A DNA stretch of 64,000 nucleotides from Siphlonurus alternatus (GCA_949825025.1 OX463786.1:8171094-8235093); one strand, 5' to 3'. Shown: positions 36,921 through 50,213, counted from the first letter of the stretch. The notes: generated from the letters alone by a model not told the origin. Made by a program: numbers and translations.

Positions 36921-37750
36921 CAATATATATGGATTATATTCAAAACTTGTTTTTATACATGCATGACAAAAAAAATAATTTTAAACTTTTGTTATAAAAT
37001 AAAGTATATTATTAATTAAATTTAGAATAAAATTAAAACTAAAATTTACGTTATTTTTATTAAATACATTTTTTTAATGTTAATGCGTAATTTTAATTTT
37101 AATGGATTCTGCATTAAAATATAATATAAACTAATTAATTTTAAATTAAATTATTAAAATAAATTTATTTTAATTATAATTTAAATAAATTAAGGGTAAA
37201 GCTCTAGCCGATCGATACCTCAAAATAGAAAGAAATGTCAATGGGCAAAAATTTAATAATTTAATTAATAATTTGTAGTAACATGAATGAATATATACAA
37301 TGTGATTGTAATTTCTTGTGTTTCAGATCTGGAAATCTTTATTTGAACGGCCAGATAATACCTCTTACTTCTTTATTTTTCAGCCTAAATAAATAATTAT
37401 TTAGGTGTATTTAAAATCATGCATTTTAAGTCATATTATTTAATTTTTTATTATTTCTAAAATTATAATAAGTAAAACTTGAAATATTACAGTAAATTTT
37501 TTTTATCTATAATAAAATATAATTATATCTTGCGTTGTTTCTGTTCTTCGTTAATTATATTGTTGATAAATTTTATTATACTTATTAATTGAATTTTAAA
37601 ACAAAGAGTTAACTAAATAATAATGATAATAAAATCTTATCATTAATAATTATATTTTTTGAATCAGTATAAATAATAGTGAATTTTACTTATAATTAAA
37701 GTGTATGTTATGTCTTATGTCTTTGTTCAATCATACTAAAGTCATTTTGG
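36921..37750. other. AT-rich stretch, no gene seen
   Basis: Nothing supported. Confidence 0.45.
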
Positions 37751-37754
37751 GTAT

Positions 37755-37898
37755 CCCGCATTTTCGGTGTAAGAAATGTTCGGTGTAAGGAATGTTCGGT
37801 GTAAGCGTTCGGTGTACGGAACTTTCGGTGTAAAGAGATCTTGGTGAAAGGAAGATTCGGTGCAAGGAATTTTCGGTGTAAGGAAAATTTGGTGCAAC
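37755..37898. repeat. Tandem repeat, about 9 units of 13-17 bp
   Basis: Units read TTCGGTGTAAGGAATG with variation (CGGTGTAAGAAATGT, CGGTGTACGGAACTT, CGGTGCAAGGAATTT). Unit length drifts, and each unit keeps a GGTG core. The array is open in several frames, so it appears inside short ORFs, but nothing suggests translation. Confidence 0.9.
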
Positions 37899-40332
<2,434 letters not shown>

Positions 40333-40341
40333 TGAAAATTA

Positions 40342-40373
40342 GTAGGTCTGTTTGTGTATTTACGAACAGACCC
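40342..40373. mobile_element. Minimal family I derivative (only the two ends)
   Basis: GTAGGTCTGTTTGT followed directly by GTATTTACGAACAGACC: the left and right terminal repeats of family I (compare 41496-41712) with almost no interior. Confidence 0.6.
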
Positions 40374-40640
40374 AATATCTGTAAAAGAAAGTAATATTTT
40401 TTGTTGCATATTTTATTAAAGTTATTTACGAATATACATAATATAAACTTAGGAAGATTTGCACAGTTAACTTTTTGTTAAAATATGTATTTAAGTACAT
40501 TTCTTTTACTAATAAGTATATTATATAAGAAATAGAATTTTTGAGAAAGTAATTCAGTAAAATGTAACTCAAAAAAATTTAAAATTAACGAATCCAATAT
40601 TATATAATGAACACAAGGTACTTTACATAAAGTCTTAAAA

Positions 40641-40892
40641 TTGAAACAAAATTCGTTGCACTCTTATGTACATCAGTTATATAGTAGACTGGATGCTGGT
40701 ACAAATATTGGACTCATGTCTCTAAATTTTGATGAAACTGAAAGGGATATTCTTTTTCATGTAACTCATGGAGTTTTTTGTATCGTATTTATTTGTGTGC
40801 ATTCTCTCAATAAACAAATGAAAGTTGAACCCCCAGAATATCAAGCAGAGGTGAAAATCCTGCTGTCCCAAGGTGTATTTAAGATAATATAA
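40641..40892 (+). CDS. Open frame of 83 codons, doubtful
   Basis: Composition is richer in G+C than the surroundings between 40690 and 40960. The plus strand reads MKQNSLHSYVHQLYS, then LDAGTNIGLMSLNFDETERD, and ends at TAA. An overlapping minus-strand frame of similar length exists, so the signal may reflect composition only. No domain, signal peptide or splice pattern seen. It could be a decayed retrocopy. Confidence 0.15.
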   Translation: MKQNSLHSYVHQLYSRLDAGTNIGLMSLNFDETERDILFHVTHGVFCIVFICVHSLNKQMKVEPPEYQAEVKILLSQGVFKII

Positions 40893-41274
40893 AAATTCAA
40901 ATGAAGTCGAGCGCTGTGAGCGTAACAGAAATCCATGGAAGCTGGTGACACCTAGACTCAATTCCACGAACTACTAATAATAATTTTACCACTTCATATT
41001 CATAAAAGTAAACAAATTTATACTGTAGAGTTTGATAATTGTTTATAAATCTTAATTATGTCCGTGTTAAAATTATCGATAATTAAAAATATGTTACAGA
41101 TACAAATTTATTTAAAATAAAAGCAATATTTTGAGTGTACCATATTTTAATTTAATAATTGTGATTCTCATCTATAATTTTTAATTATATTGAATGAAAT
41201 ATTATTCAGCAATTTAAATAAACCTTATGTTTCTCAAATGAATAATAAAACAAATCATTACATTGCAATGTAAT
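40893..41274. other. No gene seen
   Basis: AT-rich apart from the continuation of the preceding block to about 40965. Confidence 0.35.
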
Positions 41275-41401
41275 GTACAGTCGTCGCCTTGGAAAATTTC
41301 CATTTACGGCCTTGTTCATCACCATTTGTTGTAAGAATAACACAGGGCATGGTGATTAACAAGGCTGCAAATGGGAAATTTTCTAAAGTGACGACAGTAC
41401 C
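41275..41401. mobile_element. Foldback MITE family J, copy J3
   Basis: GTACAGTCGTCGCCTTGG and GTGACGACAGTAC ends. The inner TTCATCACCAT / CATGGTGATTAACAAGG arms are nearly as in J1. Confidence 0.75.
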
Positions 41402-41495
41402 TTGATGCGGTAATAACGTCATACCCTATGTCTATGTTGACGTGTCGAGCATATAATATGGTGAACTCAATATTAATTAATAAAAAATAAATGTC

Positions 41496-41712
41496 AATAG
41501 GTCTGTTCGTAAATGTGCAATCAGAAAGAATCGATTATTTGTGATGAACCTTATGTACATAGAACATAAGGTTTTTTTTTTACAGATGTTTTTTTCTCCT
41601 AGATTGACGTAAATCATGTTGTAATGTACAACCAGTTATTTGAAAATAAATTATTATTATTATCACAAATAATCGATTCTTTCTGATTGTGTATTTACGA
41701 ACAGTCCTATTG
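41496..41712. mobile_element. Foldback MITE family I, copy I2, with a LINE end inside
   Basis: CAATAGGTCTGTTCGTAAAT on the left and ATTTACGAACAGTCCTATTG on the right; the arms CAATCAGAAAGAATCGATTA are near-perfect. The loop (about 41579-41662) is foreign to I1. Confidence 0.8.
41579..41662 (+). mobile_element. Short LINE-like 3' end with an ATT-repeat tail
   Basis: GTAATGTACAACCAGTTATTTG followed by AAAATAAATTATTATTATTAT is the usual form of a truncated non-LTR element 3' end. The family is not identified. Confidence 0.45.
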
Positions 41713-41858
41713 TTTTCTGAATTGGTCTACAGTTTTTTTCATACCTTCAATATTATTCTGATTGCAGCAACGTTGTATAATACCAGACAAAGATTTGTTT
41801 ACACCTGATCTCCACAGAACAATTAACAGCTTACGAAGATGTACTCTTGTATACTTAA

Positions 41859-42090
41859 AAAAAATTATATAATTTACTTCCTACAGATATTAAGTGTTTG
41901 AGTGATATATCAATATTTAAAAGTAAAGTGAAATTGTTATTCCAAGAAAGAAGAAGTTACAAACTGGACGATTTTATTAAAAGTTCAAATTAGCAATAAT
42001 ATATTATGTACGTATACAGTACAATATGTATAATTAATGTATTTGTAACATATCCTGCTTTGAAGATGAATAAATATTTGAATTTTGAAT
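41859..42090 (+). pseudogene. 5'-truncated LINE: ORF2 C-terminus and 3' UTR
   Basis: 41859-41993 reads KKLYNLLPTDIKCLSDI, then SIFKSKVKLLFQERRSYKLD, and stops at TAG. The pattern 'L.N.LP..I......FKSKVK.LL' is the conserved end of many LINE reverse-transcriptase proteins, as in 'WNSLP...S...FK..LK..L'. The frame upstream (HRTINSLRRCTLVYLKK) is offset across the A-run near 41857-41864, so the copy is frameshifted. The tail GAATAAATATTTGAATTTTG closes it. Assignment is by pattern, not by search. Confidence 0.65.
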
Positions 42091-42094
42091 TGAT

Positions 42095-42689
42095 TTTCTT
42101 CATACCGTTGAACTCTTTTTAATATAACATTATTTTCTTCAGTGAGGATTATTACATAGTACACAACGTTATGTATGTCACTTGTTTGATAATAAACACT
42201 TAAATATTTTTGACGAATTTATATAAAAATATGCTATATAAATTACATTATTGGGACAGTTTTCGTAAGGGAGTTTAATATTGTAAATAATGTGTATAAT
42301 CCTTACCGTCTTTCTCTATATTATTGTCATAAGGAAGTTTTTGTTGTCGATAATTAAATTATCATATTATTGTGCATAATGTAACTCAGGGTATGCCAAG
42401 CATAATTCAGGTTTTATAATTATTAATTGAAATTTTCACATGCGATTTTTTTAATAACATAACATTAACAAAAATAACATTAACAAAAATTATAACTAAA
42501 TAACGAACTTTAGGTATTAATTAATTATTAAATAATAATATTAAATTTAAAATTTAATTTATTAAAAAATTATTTTTTATTAATTTTATACAATGAAAAA
42601 AATACTTTTATTACTACGTCAAATTCTCAAAATATTATATAACTTGTTGAGTATTATTTTAACTACAGTGAATCAATCGTGCATGCGGT
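42095..42689. other. AT-rich stretch, no gene seen
   Basis: Nothing beyond an AGGGAGTTT word at 42268-42276. Confidence 0.4.
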
Positions 42690-42861
42690 TTGATTTAATA
42701 TGATGCTGGAGCAGCAAGAGATGATGTAAGCGAGAGATCCACGCGCGCGAGTTGATCTCAGTTTTTTGGTCTCCTCTGGCTCGTCCAATGAAGGAGCCAG
42801 ATCTAACTGATTTGCATGCCTGACCGACAGACCGGACTAACTAACCGCCATCTTGTACATC
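42690..42861 (+). promoter_or_regulatory. CpG-rich promoter-like patch and possible 5' UTR exon
   Basis: G+C and CpG rise sharply (CCACGCGCGCGAG, GACCGACAGACCGG). There is a TCAGT arthropod-type initiator at 42758-42762, an inverted octamer (ATTTGCAT) at about 42810, a CCAAT at 42785 and a YY1/Pho-like CCGCCATCTTG just before a consensus donor ACATC|gtaagtag at 42862. Only short upstream ORFs (for example MKEPDLTDLHA) occur, so any exon here would be untranslated. A plus-strand gene could continue far downstream, but no link is proven. Confidence 0.4.
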
Positions 42862-43144
42862 GTAAGTAGATGAAATTTAAAATACTTTGAAAACTATTTG
42901 TTAAATTTTATATAATTATTATTTTTAATTTATATTATTAAAAATATTAATTTATTAATGTAGTGATTTCAAATAAAATAAATTCAAATTTATTTTAATT
43001 ATATTAACTTAATAATAATGTAATTTATAAATAAAATTGCACACCCATGAGCTAATCGAAAAAGAATCCAATTCAATTACCCAAATGCCTCATGGGATCT
43101 GTCCCAAGATGTCGCCAATAGTTACAAAAGTACTAAATACTTAC
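42862..43144. other. No gene seen
   Basis: AT-rich, with a GC-richer piece at 43080-43125 (GGGATCTGTCCCAAGATGTCG). Confidence 0.35.
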
Positions 43145-43191
43145 AAACGCCGAGCCGTGCTATTTGCATAAGCACAACTGTCCCTTGAATT
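43145..43191 (-). CDS. Possible exon (minus strand), coding or 5' UTR
   Basis: 47 nt between acceptor CTTATTGTTTGCAG and donor GGCGTTT|gtaagtatt, both excellent. Two frames are open. One holds ATG CAA ATA GCA CGG CTC GGC GTT (MQIARLGV). Could be an upstream exon of the gene with exon A at 25261-25387, giving an intron of about 18 kb, but nothing ties them together. Confidence 0.4.
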
Positions 43192-44059
43192 CTGCAAACA
43201 ATAAGTAAAAGTAAAAACAACGCGAAGAAAATAAAAGAACGCATTTCAGTTTATCATCTTGGGAGCGATTGATTTTTGAAAATTTAAGAAATACTTTTAG
43301 TGTAAAAAGTGTATTATCATCATTAATCGCATAGTTGATTAATAACATACGAAACATCGTTACATTAAAATCTGTGTGAACTATTTTTTTCATACTTCGG
43401 ATTATTTTCATTAAAGAAAAATTTAATTCATAAATATATTACTGATGCATTTTAATGTAACCAAAAGCAACCGAAATCCATTTAAATTATATGTATAAAC
43501 AAAAATGTTTATAATGTATCATAAAAAACATTATAAAATATTACTTTCTAACAAGCTATAAACATGCGTTTAAAAAAATGAAATAAAAACTAGCACTAGT
43601 TAATTAAGTATAATTTTAACTGTATGATATATAGGCCTATGATACAGCACATAATAAGGCATGAGAGAGAATGCTTGGCTAACTAGAGCTGACAGTCTGA
43701 TGTTAAATTTCTCAGAAATTTGCCTTCTTCTCATCTCTTGGGGGCTGGACCATCTCAATCCATCATCTCTGTACCGTATCATCGTATCAGCTGATTCTCT
43801 AGTAACTGTGGAACGTATATTAGAATTATAATTTAGTGCTGGGGGTTTGTACTCACTTATTATTTTATTACCAAATTTATTTTAATGTTCGTTATATTTA
43901 AAATTGAATTTAAATATCGTTACTACAATTTAAAAAATTATTAAAAAAAATTGTTTAAATGTGTTCAATAAATTAATGTTGTAAAACTGTATATATTAAA
44001 TATATGTATTAAATTTTAATTAAACAATTCTGTACTTACAAATTTGTAAAACTAATAGG
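43192..44059. other. AT-rich stretch with a GC-richer block
   Basis: 43640-43800 is GC-richer, and its minus-strand frame (RYRDDGLRWSSPQEMRRRQ) is open for 60 codons. A piece of it (CAGCTGATACGATGATACGG) resembles 44640-44675 reversed, so a diverged repeat is more likely than a gene. Confidence 0.3.
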
Positions 44060-44367
44060 GAGATATTAGAATGTGAAAATTTTAGTGACTTAATCGAAAG
44101 AAGGGATAAAAATATGATTCTGTGAATTTTTTCAGATGTTTCCGAGACTGGGAACTATTTTTAAAAAATTATTGAAAATCAATTTTATGGCGGCACTCCT
44201 TAAGAAAAAGGATAGGGCAGTGCCGCCCGTGACGTCATCAAAACAGACTTTCAATAATTTTGTTAAAAATAGTTACCGGTCTCAGAAAAATCTGAAAAAA
44301 TTCACAGTACCATATTTTTACCCCTTTTTTCGATTAAGCCACTAAACTTTTCACATTCTAATATCTC
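44060..44367. mobile_element. Family D palindromic MITE, variant D4
   Basis: The ends are GAGATATTAGAATGTGAAAA and the complement, unlike other D copies. The inner arms share GGGAACTATTTTTAAAAAATTATTGAAA, the TCCTTAAGAAAAAGG core and GTGACGTCATC. A subfamily with swapped ends. Confidence 0.75.
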
Positions 44368-44557
44368 ATTGGCACGCAACATTAGCGTTTGTACACCAGA
44401 CATGGAGAAAAGAATTGAATAATAAGTAAAATTAAAAGTTAATAATTTCAATGCAATTATTACTAATTGATAATAAATGAAATATATAATTAGTAAGAAT
44501 ATATTGAACGTGATATTTTTAATTTAATAATTACTACTGAAGTCGATCCGAGAAGAG

Positions 44558-44614
44558 GTAATGTTACGAGATACCCTTTAACTTATTTAGTTAAAGGGTA
44601 TCTCATAACATTAC
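44558..44614. repeat. 24-bp hairpin, one mismatch, 9-nt loop
   Basis: GTAATGTTACGAGATACCC and the complement with a single C/T difference; loop CTTATTTAG. Confidence 0.85.
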
Positions 44615-44689
44615 TTGTTTAATTGAATGCATCATCCATAATCTCTGCAATAACTGTACTGCATCATCGTATCACCGACCTAACTTAAG

Positions 44690-44736
44690 AACGTACATAG
44701 TAATAAAATTTTGATTATTTTATTACTATGTACGTT
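44690..44736. repeat. Perfect 20-bp hairpin, 7-nt loop
   Basis: AACGTACATAGTAATAAAAT, loop TTTGATT, exact complement. Only 75 bp from the preceding hairpin. Stem shorter than usual for a pre-miRNA. Confidence 0.85.
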
Positions 44737-46029
44737 GGCATTTTAATAACTTCAGGGTAATATTTAAAGCATTAATGAAATAATATTTTTTAATAATTGA
44801 TTTATATTTAATTATTATTTTAAAATATTTATTATTTATTTTATCTAAATTATTTTCAAAATTTAAAATATTATATTGTTTTTACTGTCTGTATCATAAT
44901 TAAATTTATAAATACCCTAGTAAGTGATATTAAAGTTAATTTTAATTAAAAAATAAATTTATTAAAACCCGAAATTTGGGATGGAAAGCAATGCCTTAAG
45001 CGATATAATATCACTGTAATGTTTATGCATCATTTTTATTAGGATAAATGTAATACACAATACAAATTTAATTAACTAATTGAGGAAGTTTAAATAGAAT
45101 ATTTCTGAAGTGAAGAAGAGGACGAAATCTCTTCACATTTAACTTGATTAATTTCTTGAATGTATATAATTTCGATTTGACGTTTATTAAAATGGTGTCA
45201 CATTATTTCTGAAAAAGTTATTTCATTTTGGTTTTAGGAAATTAAAATAAAGGGCTTAACGAAATACACAAAGAAAACAAAGTTAAATAAGACATAGTCG
45301 AAATGATGATTTTGTAATTTGAATTTCTTTTTTAATATAAATTTAGCACAGATATTAAAGCTTGGAATAATTAATTACATATGAAATTATTGCAATTGGC
45401 ATTTCTTCCCTGAAAGTATAAAAATAAATAGCATTAAATTTTAATACAAAGTTTATATTGATTTAGAATGCGTATAAAAAGTATGTGGTAGCATTATGGA
45501 TGTATCACAAAGAAGATGCAGTTCTTGGAACAGATGATAATAAGATGCTGTGGATGCAACATCGATGGACCAACTTTATTTACCATGTCATCTTAGTATT
45601 TGAAAAAAAAAAATCAGCTGTTTAAACAACACTTCTGTTTATTATTAGGTCGTATTTGGATGAATGGGAGTTTGGTAATATCAATATTTGAATAAAAATA
45701 TCAAGCATTTTATGAACTCCAGAATAATTTGGTAAATATATAATATAGCGTATTTGATATTTTGTTTAATTCAGTCATTTCAGTTTTCAGTCACAATATA
45801 ATACCAAGGAAAAATTATTAAAAAGAAAAACTAATATATGACATTGTATATTAATTTATAAATAAAATGAAGCGCAATAAATTATTTTTAAAAAGTTAAT
45901 TCTATTTATATTATTCATAAAAAACCCAATATAAAGAAGATTGTTTAAAAATATTGTATTAAATATAAAAATATTATATTAAAAATAAAAAAAATTATCA
46001 CTAAAAAATTATTCCGTTTAAAAAATTGG

Positions 46030-46302
46030 CTTAGTTCTATTTGATTATACATGTAAACCTTAGCAGACACAAAAATTCTGATATTTTTTTAGAGACAGCA
46101 TAGGGCTTTCCCATGAAGAGCCAAACTAAATTAAAGTAAATTTGCTCGAATACTTGTTGCTTTGAATTTTTTTCTGTGACTTTTAGGTACTAAAGTCAGT
46201 CTCTCAAAAAAACTTCAAAATTTTTGTGTCTGCTAAGGTTAACATGTTAATCAAATGGAACTGAAAATAACAGCTGATCGGTGTTCTCTACTATAGACTT
46301 TA
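46030..46302. mobile_element. Family B MITE, degraded copy B4
   Basis: ACATGTAAACCTTAGCAGACACAAAAATTCTG, AGGGCTTTCCCATGAAGAGCC and the mirrored AAGGTTAACATGTTAATC identify family B. Termini are lost (right side ends near TGTTCTCTACTATAG), with large internal deletion. Confidence 0.7.
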
Positions 46303-46867
46303 TTATTTGAGCTGTAAGAAAATAAAAAATTTCGAAGAACGAAACTTGTAAATTCCTTGTATATTTTTTCCCACCAATAAAATAGAAATTATTTTTATAT
46401 CTGAAATATATTTTTTTTCTGCTTGTATGATTTTATTGAATATATATAAACAAGAAGATACGAAGACAAATGGAGTGATAGAATGCATATAAAAAGCTTG
46501 CAAGGACGCTACTGCATACAATATACCGTGTCTAAGAGTGTTTGGGTGCCGCTTGTGCAGTTCTGGGAAGAACGTTCGTCTGCATGTGACAATGGACTTT
46601 TATGAGACGAAAAAAAAAAAAAAAATAGATCGACTTTTGATTTTGTTTATATTTCAAAGGAGATATTAAAATAAACTTTTTTTTTTTAATGTTTCTGTTG
46701 TCATGATTTTTTTTATTTAATTTTATACAAAATATAAGTACACCTGCAATGCATGGTATTAAATTTATCTTCTGATAATTTTAATTGTATTTACTGACAA
46801 ACAATTCAGGAAAATTAAATTGGTTCTTAAAAATTGAGGAATGCATGCACCATACTATGCCAATAAT
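46303..46867. other. AT-rich stretch, no gene seen
   Basis: A slightly GC-richer piece at 46525-46595 (GTTTGGGTGCCGCTTGTGC) has no supported feature. Confidence 0.4.
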
Positions 46868-47020
46868 GGGCGCGATTCACGAAGCAGTTGGCAAGGTTTC
46901 TAACCACGTTTAGCTTAACCACGTTTAACTATACCTGTTTTACGTGTTAAACCACCTAGTTAAACGTGGTTAAGCTAAACGTGGTTAGAAACCTAACTAA
47001 CTGCTTCGTAAATCGCGCCC
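46868..47020. mobile_element. Foldback MITE family A, near-intact copy
   Basis: GGGCGCGATTCACGAAGC to GCTTCGTAAATCGCGCCC with AAT on both sides. The arms hold TAACCACGTTTAGCTTAACC and the complement almost without change; the loop is about 20 bp. Confidence 0.9.
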
Positions 47021-47069
47021 AATATGAACAAATCTTCAAGAAAGTTTCAGTTTTCTTGTTATTTAAAAT

Positions 47070-47222
47070 GAGCGCGATTCACGAAGCAGTTAGCCATGAT
47101 TCTAACCAGGTTTAGCTTAACTATAACGTTTAACTACACCTGTTTTACGTGTTAATTAAACCACCTAAGTTAAACGTTTAAGCTATGGTTAGAATTATGG
47201 CTAACTGCTTCGTGAATCGCGC
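47070..47222. mobile_element. Foldback MITE family A, second adjacent copy
   Basis: GAGCGCGATTCACGAAGC to GCTTCGTGAATCGCGC. Only 49 bp from the previous copy, same length, diverged in the inner arms. Confidence 0.88.
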
Positions 47223-47589
47223 AGTGTTAAATTTGAAAATATCTCCCCAGGGTCTTTTGATTTTTAATAAAAAACGTATTTTCATCTTATAATTTTTAAT
47301 ATCAAAATGGGATGTTTTGCGTGTTTTTTTTATACATAGGTTTAAATAGATTGATGGATTGATTTTTTTTTTTTTAAGTTTATAGTTACAGATTCAGAGG
47401 CACTGTGTGTCCCTTAACACGAGCTTTAAAAAAAAAACTATCATATAGGTCGCTGTAAACACCGCTAAATCAGCTGACTTGAAGCCTTTATTGGGCCTAA
47501 TGTTGAAATTTTAGAAAAAAAAATACTTTTGGCATTTCTTCAATCATGCTATAAAAAAGAAATTATAAAAATTTAGCCGTATATATCGA
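47223..47589. other. No gene seen
   Basis: AT-rich, with a slightly GC-richer piece at 47390-47500. Confidence 0.4.
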
Positions 47590-47710
47590 ATATCGATTCA
47601 CGAAGAAAGATAATTAGATTTCTCCACAATGTACTGGTCTAAATGACAATATAAGTATTATAAGGTTATCTGGGTACATTTCTGGAAAAAATCCTTCATG
47701 AATCGAGACC
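47590..47710. mobile_element. Foldback MITE family A, decayed copy
   Basis: ATCGATTCACGAAGAAAG on the left and CCTTCATGAATCGAGACC on the right. Third family A copy within 850 bp. Confidence 0.6.
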
Positions 47711-48845
47711 ATTAAGGATAAATGTAATATTTTGTTACTTTCATTGATGTTCAAAAGAAATCACGCAGTGACAAGGTATACAAAACCATGGTTGCAAAAT
47801 GGAAGTAAATTATTGTGTTATCAGTTATCATCAAAAATATCAATGTAAAATAGGTATAAGGATCACGAATTCACAATAATTATTGTAATGATTGTTTAAT
47901 ATGGGTTAATAAATGTAAAGATGGAGGGAGAATAATTTTTTTGTAATTTAAAAATCAAAATAAATCATAATTATTTAGAAGGTAATTTGTTTTTTTAAGC
48001 AAGACCAGTATTTTATTTTAATAAAAAGAAATAAAATTTTCAAATAAAAAAATACTTATATTAATAAAATTAATATAATTTTAATGGAAAAATTTATGAT
48101 TAAACAATATAAAATAACTCTTTAAAATACAAATTTTGCAATTCATAATTATTATAAATGGAAAAATTTGTTTCATTTGCGGCCATGATTAATATCAAAT
48201 CATTGTGTGCTAATGATGGGTTGAGCTTGCAATAATATTAAGAAAATAGTGAGAAGTATAGCTAATCGTTTTTAGCGTAATGTGTATTCAATCTTTCCTT
48301 CAAATCCTTCAATAGGGAGTTTGGTATCAGGGAGTTTCATCGTTGCCGTTAATTCCGAATGTTTCATATAAATTAAAAAAATTAATGATCATTGCACTTT
48401 AATCAACGGAAAGCATTAAAATTTATAAAATGAATTATTTTAAAAAAATAATAATTAACAATTTATTTAAATATATTGTAAATAAAAAAATTTACACTAT
48501 AAATAACACTTTGTTACACTAATAAATAAGAAGATTGGTGAACATGGATTGATTGATTTATTAATCAATAAATTATTAAAAACGCTACAAAAAAAATAAA
48601 TAAAACATTATATTATATATAGTTCATGATAAAAAAATTTAGACGGAACGAGGTAAAAGAAAAACTCAAATATTAATACTTTGACGATTAATAAGTTTGG
48701 ATATATAATATTAATTGTTATAATAAAAAGAACTATTTTACACTATAAATACAGGAACGGCAAAGATCATTCTTAAAAATTGGAGACAAAACATTATTAG
48801 AAAATCATATCTTGTTACTTTAACGATTAATGAGTTATATGGATA
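47711..48845. other. AT-rich stretch with a doubled AGGGAGTTT
   Basis: Nothing gene-like. AGGGAGTTT occurs twice, 15 bp apart, at 48314-48322 and 48329-48337. Confidence 0.4.
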
Positions 48846-49501
48846 TTAAAGTAAAGTGCGCGCTAGAAAAAAAAGTTGAGTTAGTATTTTCTAAAAATAG
48901 TTCAAGTAGTCCTCCATATCAAACCAAAATTCAAAAAATTCTATCTCAAATAGCTTTGCCAGAAAAAAATTCCAAAGTCAGAGTGAACGCGTCGCTTAAC
49001 ATGGGGCCTTACCTGACAAAAACCCTCGAATATCTCGAAAAAATACACCGTTAGGTGGTATGAAAAAAATATAGTGATGTTCTATGACCCAAGCTTTAAC
49101 CAAAAACCGATTAAAAAAAAATTTCGCTCGAATCCATTTTTCCGTAAAAAAATCAAGAAAATCTACCATGTTAATTCCCATAAGATTTTTTATTATTTTT
49201 TTACGGAAAAATGGATTCGAGGGAATTTTTTTTTAATCGGTTTTTGGTTAAAGCTTGGGTCATGGAACATCACTATATTTTTGTCATACCACCTAACGGT
49301 GTATTTTTTCGAGATATTCGAGGGTTTTTGTCAGGTAAGGCCCCATGTTAAACGACGCGTTCACTCTGACTTTGGAATTTTTTTCTGGCAAAGCTATTTG
49401 GGATAGAATTTTTTTAATTTTGGTTTGATATGGAGGACTACTTGAACTATTTTTAGAAAATACTAACTCAACTTTTTTTTCTAGCGCGCACTTTACTTTA
49501 A
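48846..49501. mobile_element. Large TTAA-flanked palindrome N (656 bp)
   Basis: TTAAAGTAAAGTGCGCGC on the left and GCGCGCACTTTACTTTAA on the right. If TTAA is the target duplication, the inner repeats begin AGTAAAGTGCGCGC. The arms of about 310 bp are nearly identical (for example CTTACCTGACAAAAACCCTC, AAAACCGATTAAAAAAAAATT), around a roughly 40-bp centre near 49170. Both arms hold the same frame of about 74 codons on opposite strands (VELVFSKNSSSSPPYQTK...), an outcome of the symmetry. The high arm identity points to recent origin. piggyBac-type by flanks only. Confidence 0.88.
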
Positions 49502-50213
49502 TAATAAAAAAAGTGATAATCATGTAATGAAGATTTCAAACAGATTGTAGTATATAAGTAAAGGACTCTCACTCTCATACTTGCCGTCTATCTGACCAAG
49601 ATTTGCGTGTCATGGGAGTTCTTAGAAGAGCAAGAATGGACCACAGCATCCCTCCTTCTACTTCATCTTCTTAACAAGCCACTGGACCGAAGAAGATGAA
49701 GAAAAATATATCGAGAGACGTTAACTGATCAAAATATTTTACTATTATCGATTTTAATATTCAAATATATCATAATATTTTGATATGAATTTGTCATTTT
49801 TTTTAAGGTATTAAAATGGACACCATTTTGTTTTAATCGTTGTTCGCCGCTATGGCTTAGCGATGTGACTATAGTGTTCATTATATATTATAAATACAAA
49901 AAACTATTTGAAATTATATATTAAATAATTTATATGATGACATTGTATTAATTGTCCAAAATTAAAAATTGACAAAACCTTAATTATAAATAATCCTCCA
50001 TTCATCCGAATGTGGACCAATTTAAAAGTAATCAAGACAAAATTTATTAATATTAATTTAAATATTTTGTTAATTTTGTAGTAATATTTTAATTATATTC
50101 CTAAGCTTATGCAGAGATGAATTCATGCATGCAGCGAGAAATGTACCATAGTAAATTTAAAAGTAATGTGGGTTCAAAAACAATTAAATGATTATATTTG
50201 TGAACAAGTTTAA

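Larger units (their letters stand above)
44368..46029. other. AT-rich stretch with two short hairpins
   Basis: The hairpins at 44558-44614 and 44690-44736 are listed separately. Otherwise AT-rich; no gene seen. Confidence 0.4.

Noticed and set aside
40722..40967. Minus-strand ORF of 81 codons
   Set aside because: Overlaps the equally weak plus-strand ORF at 40641-40892 and shows no independent support.
46868..47222. CRISPR-like repeated units
   Set aside because: The repeated blocks are inverted arms of two transposable elements, not direct repeats with spacers.
48830..49523. Pair of 74-76 codon ORFs on opposite strands
   Set aside because: Mirror images produced by the two arms of palindrome N; no independent sign of coding.
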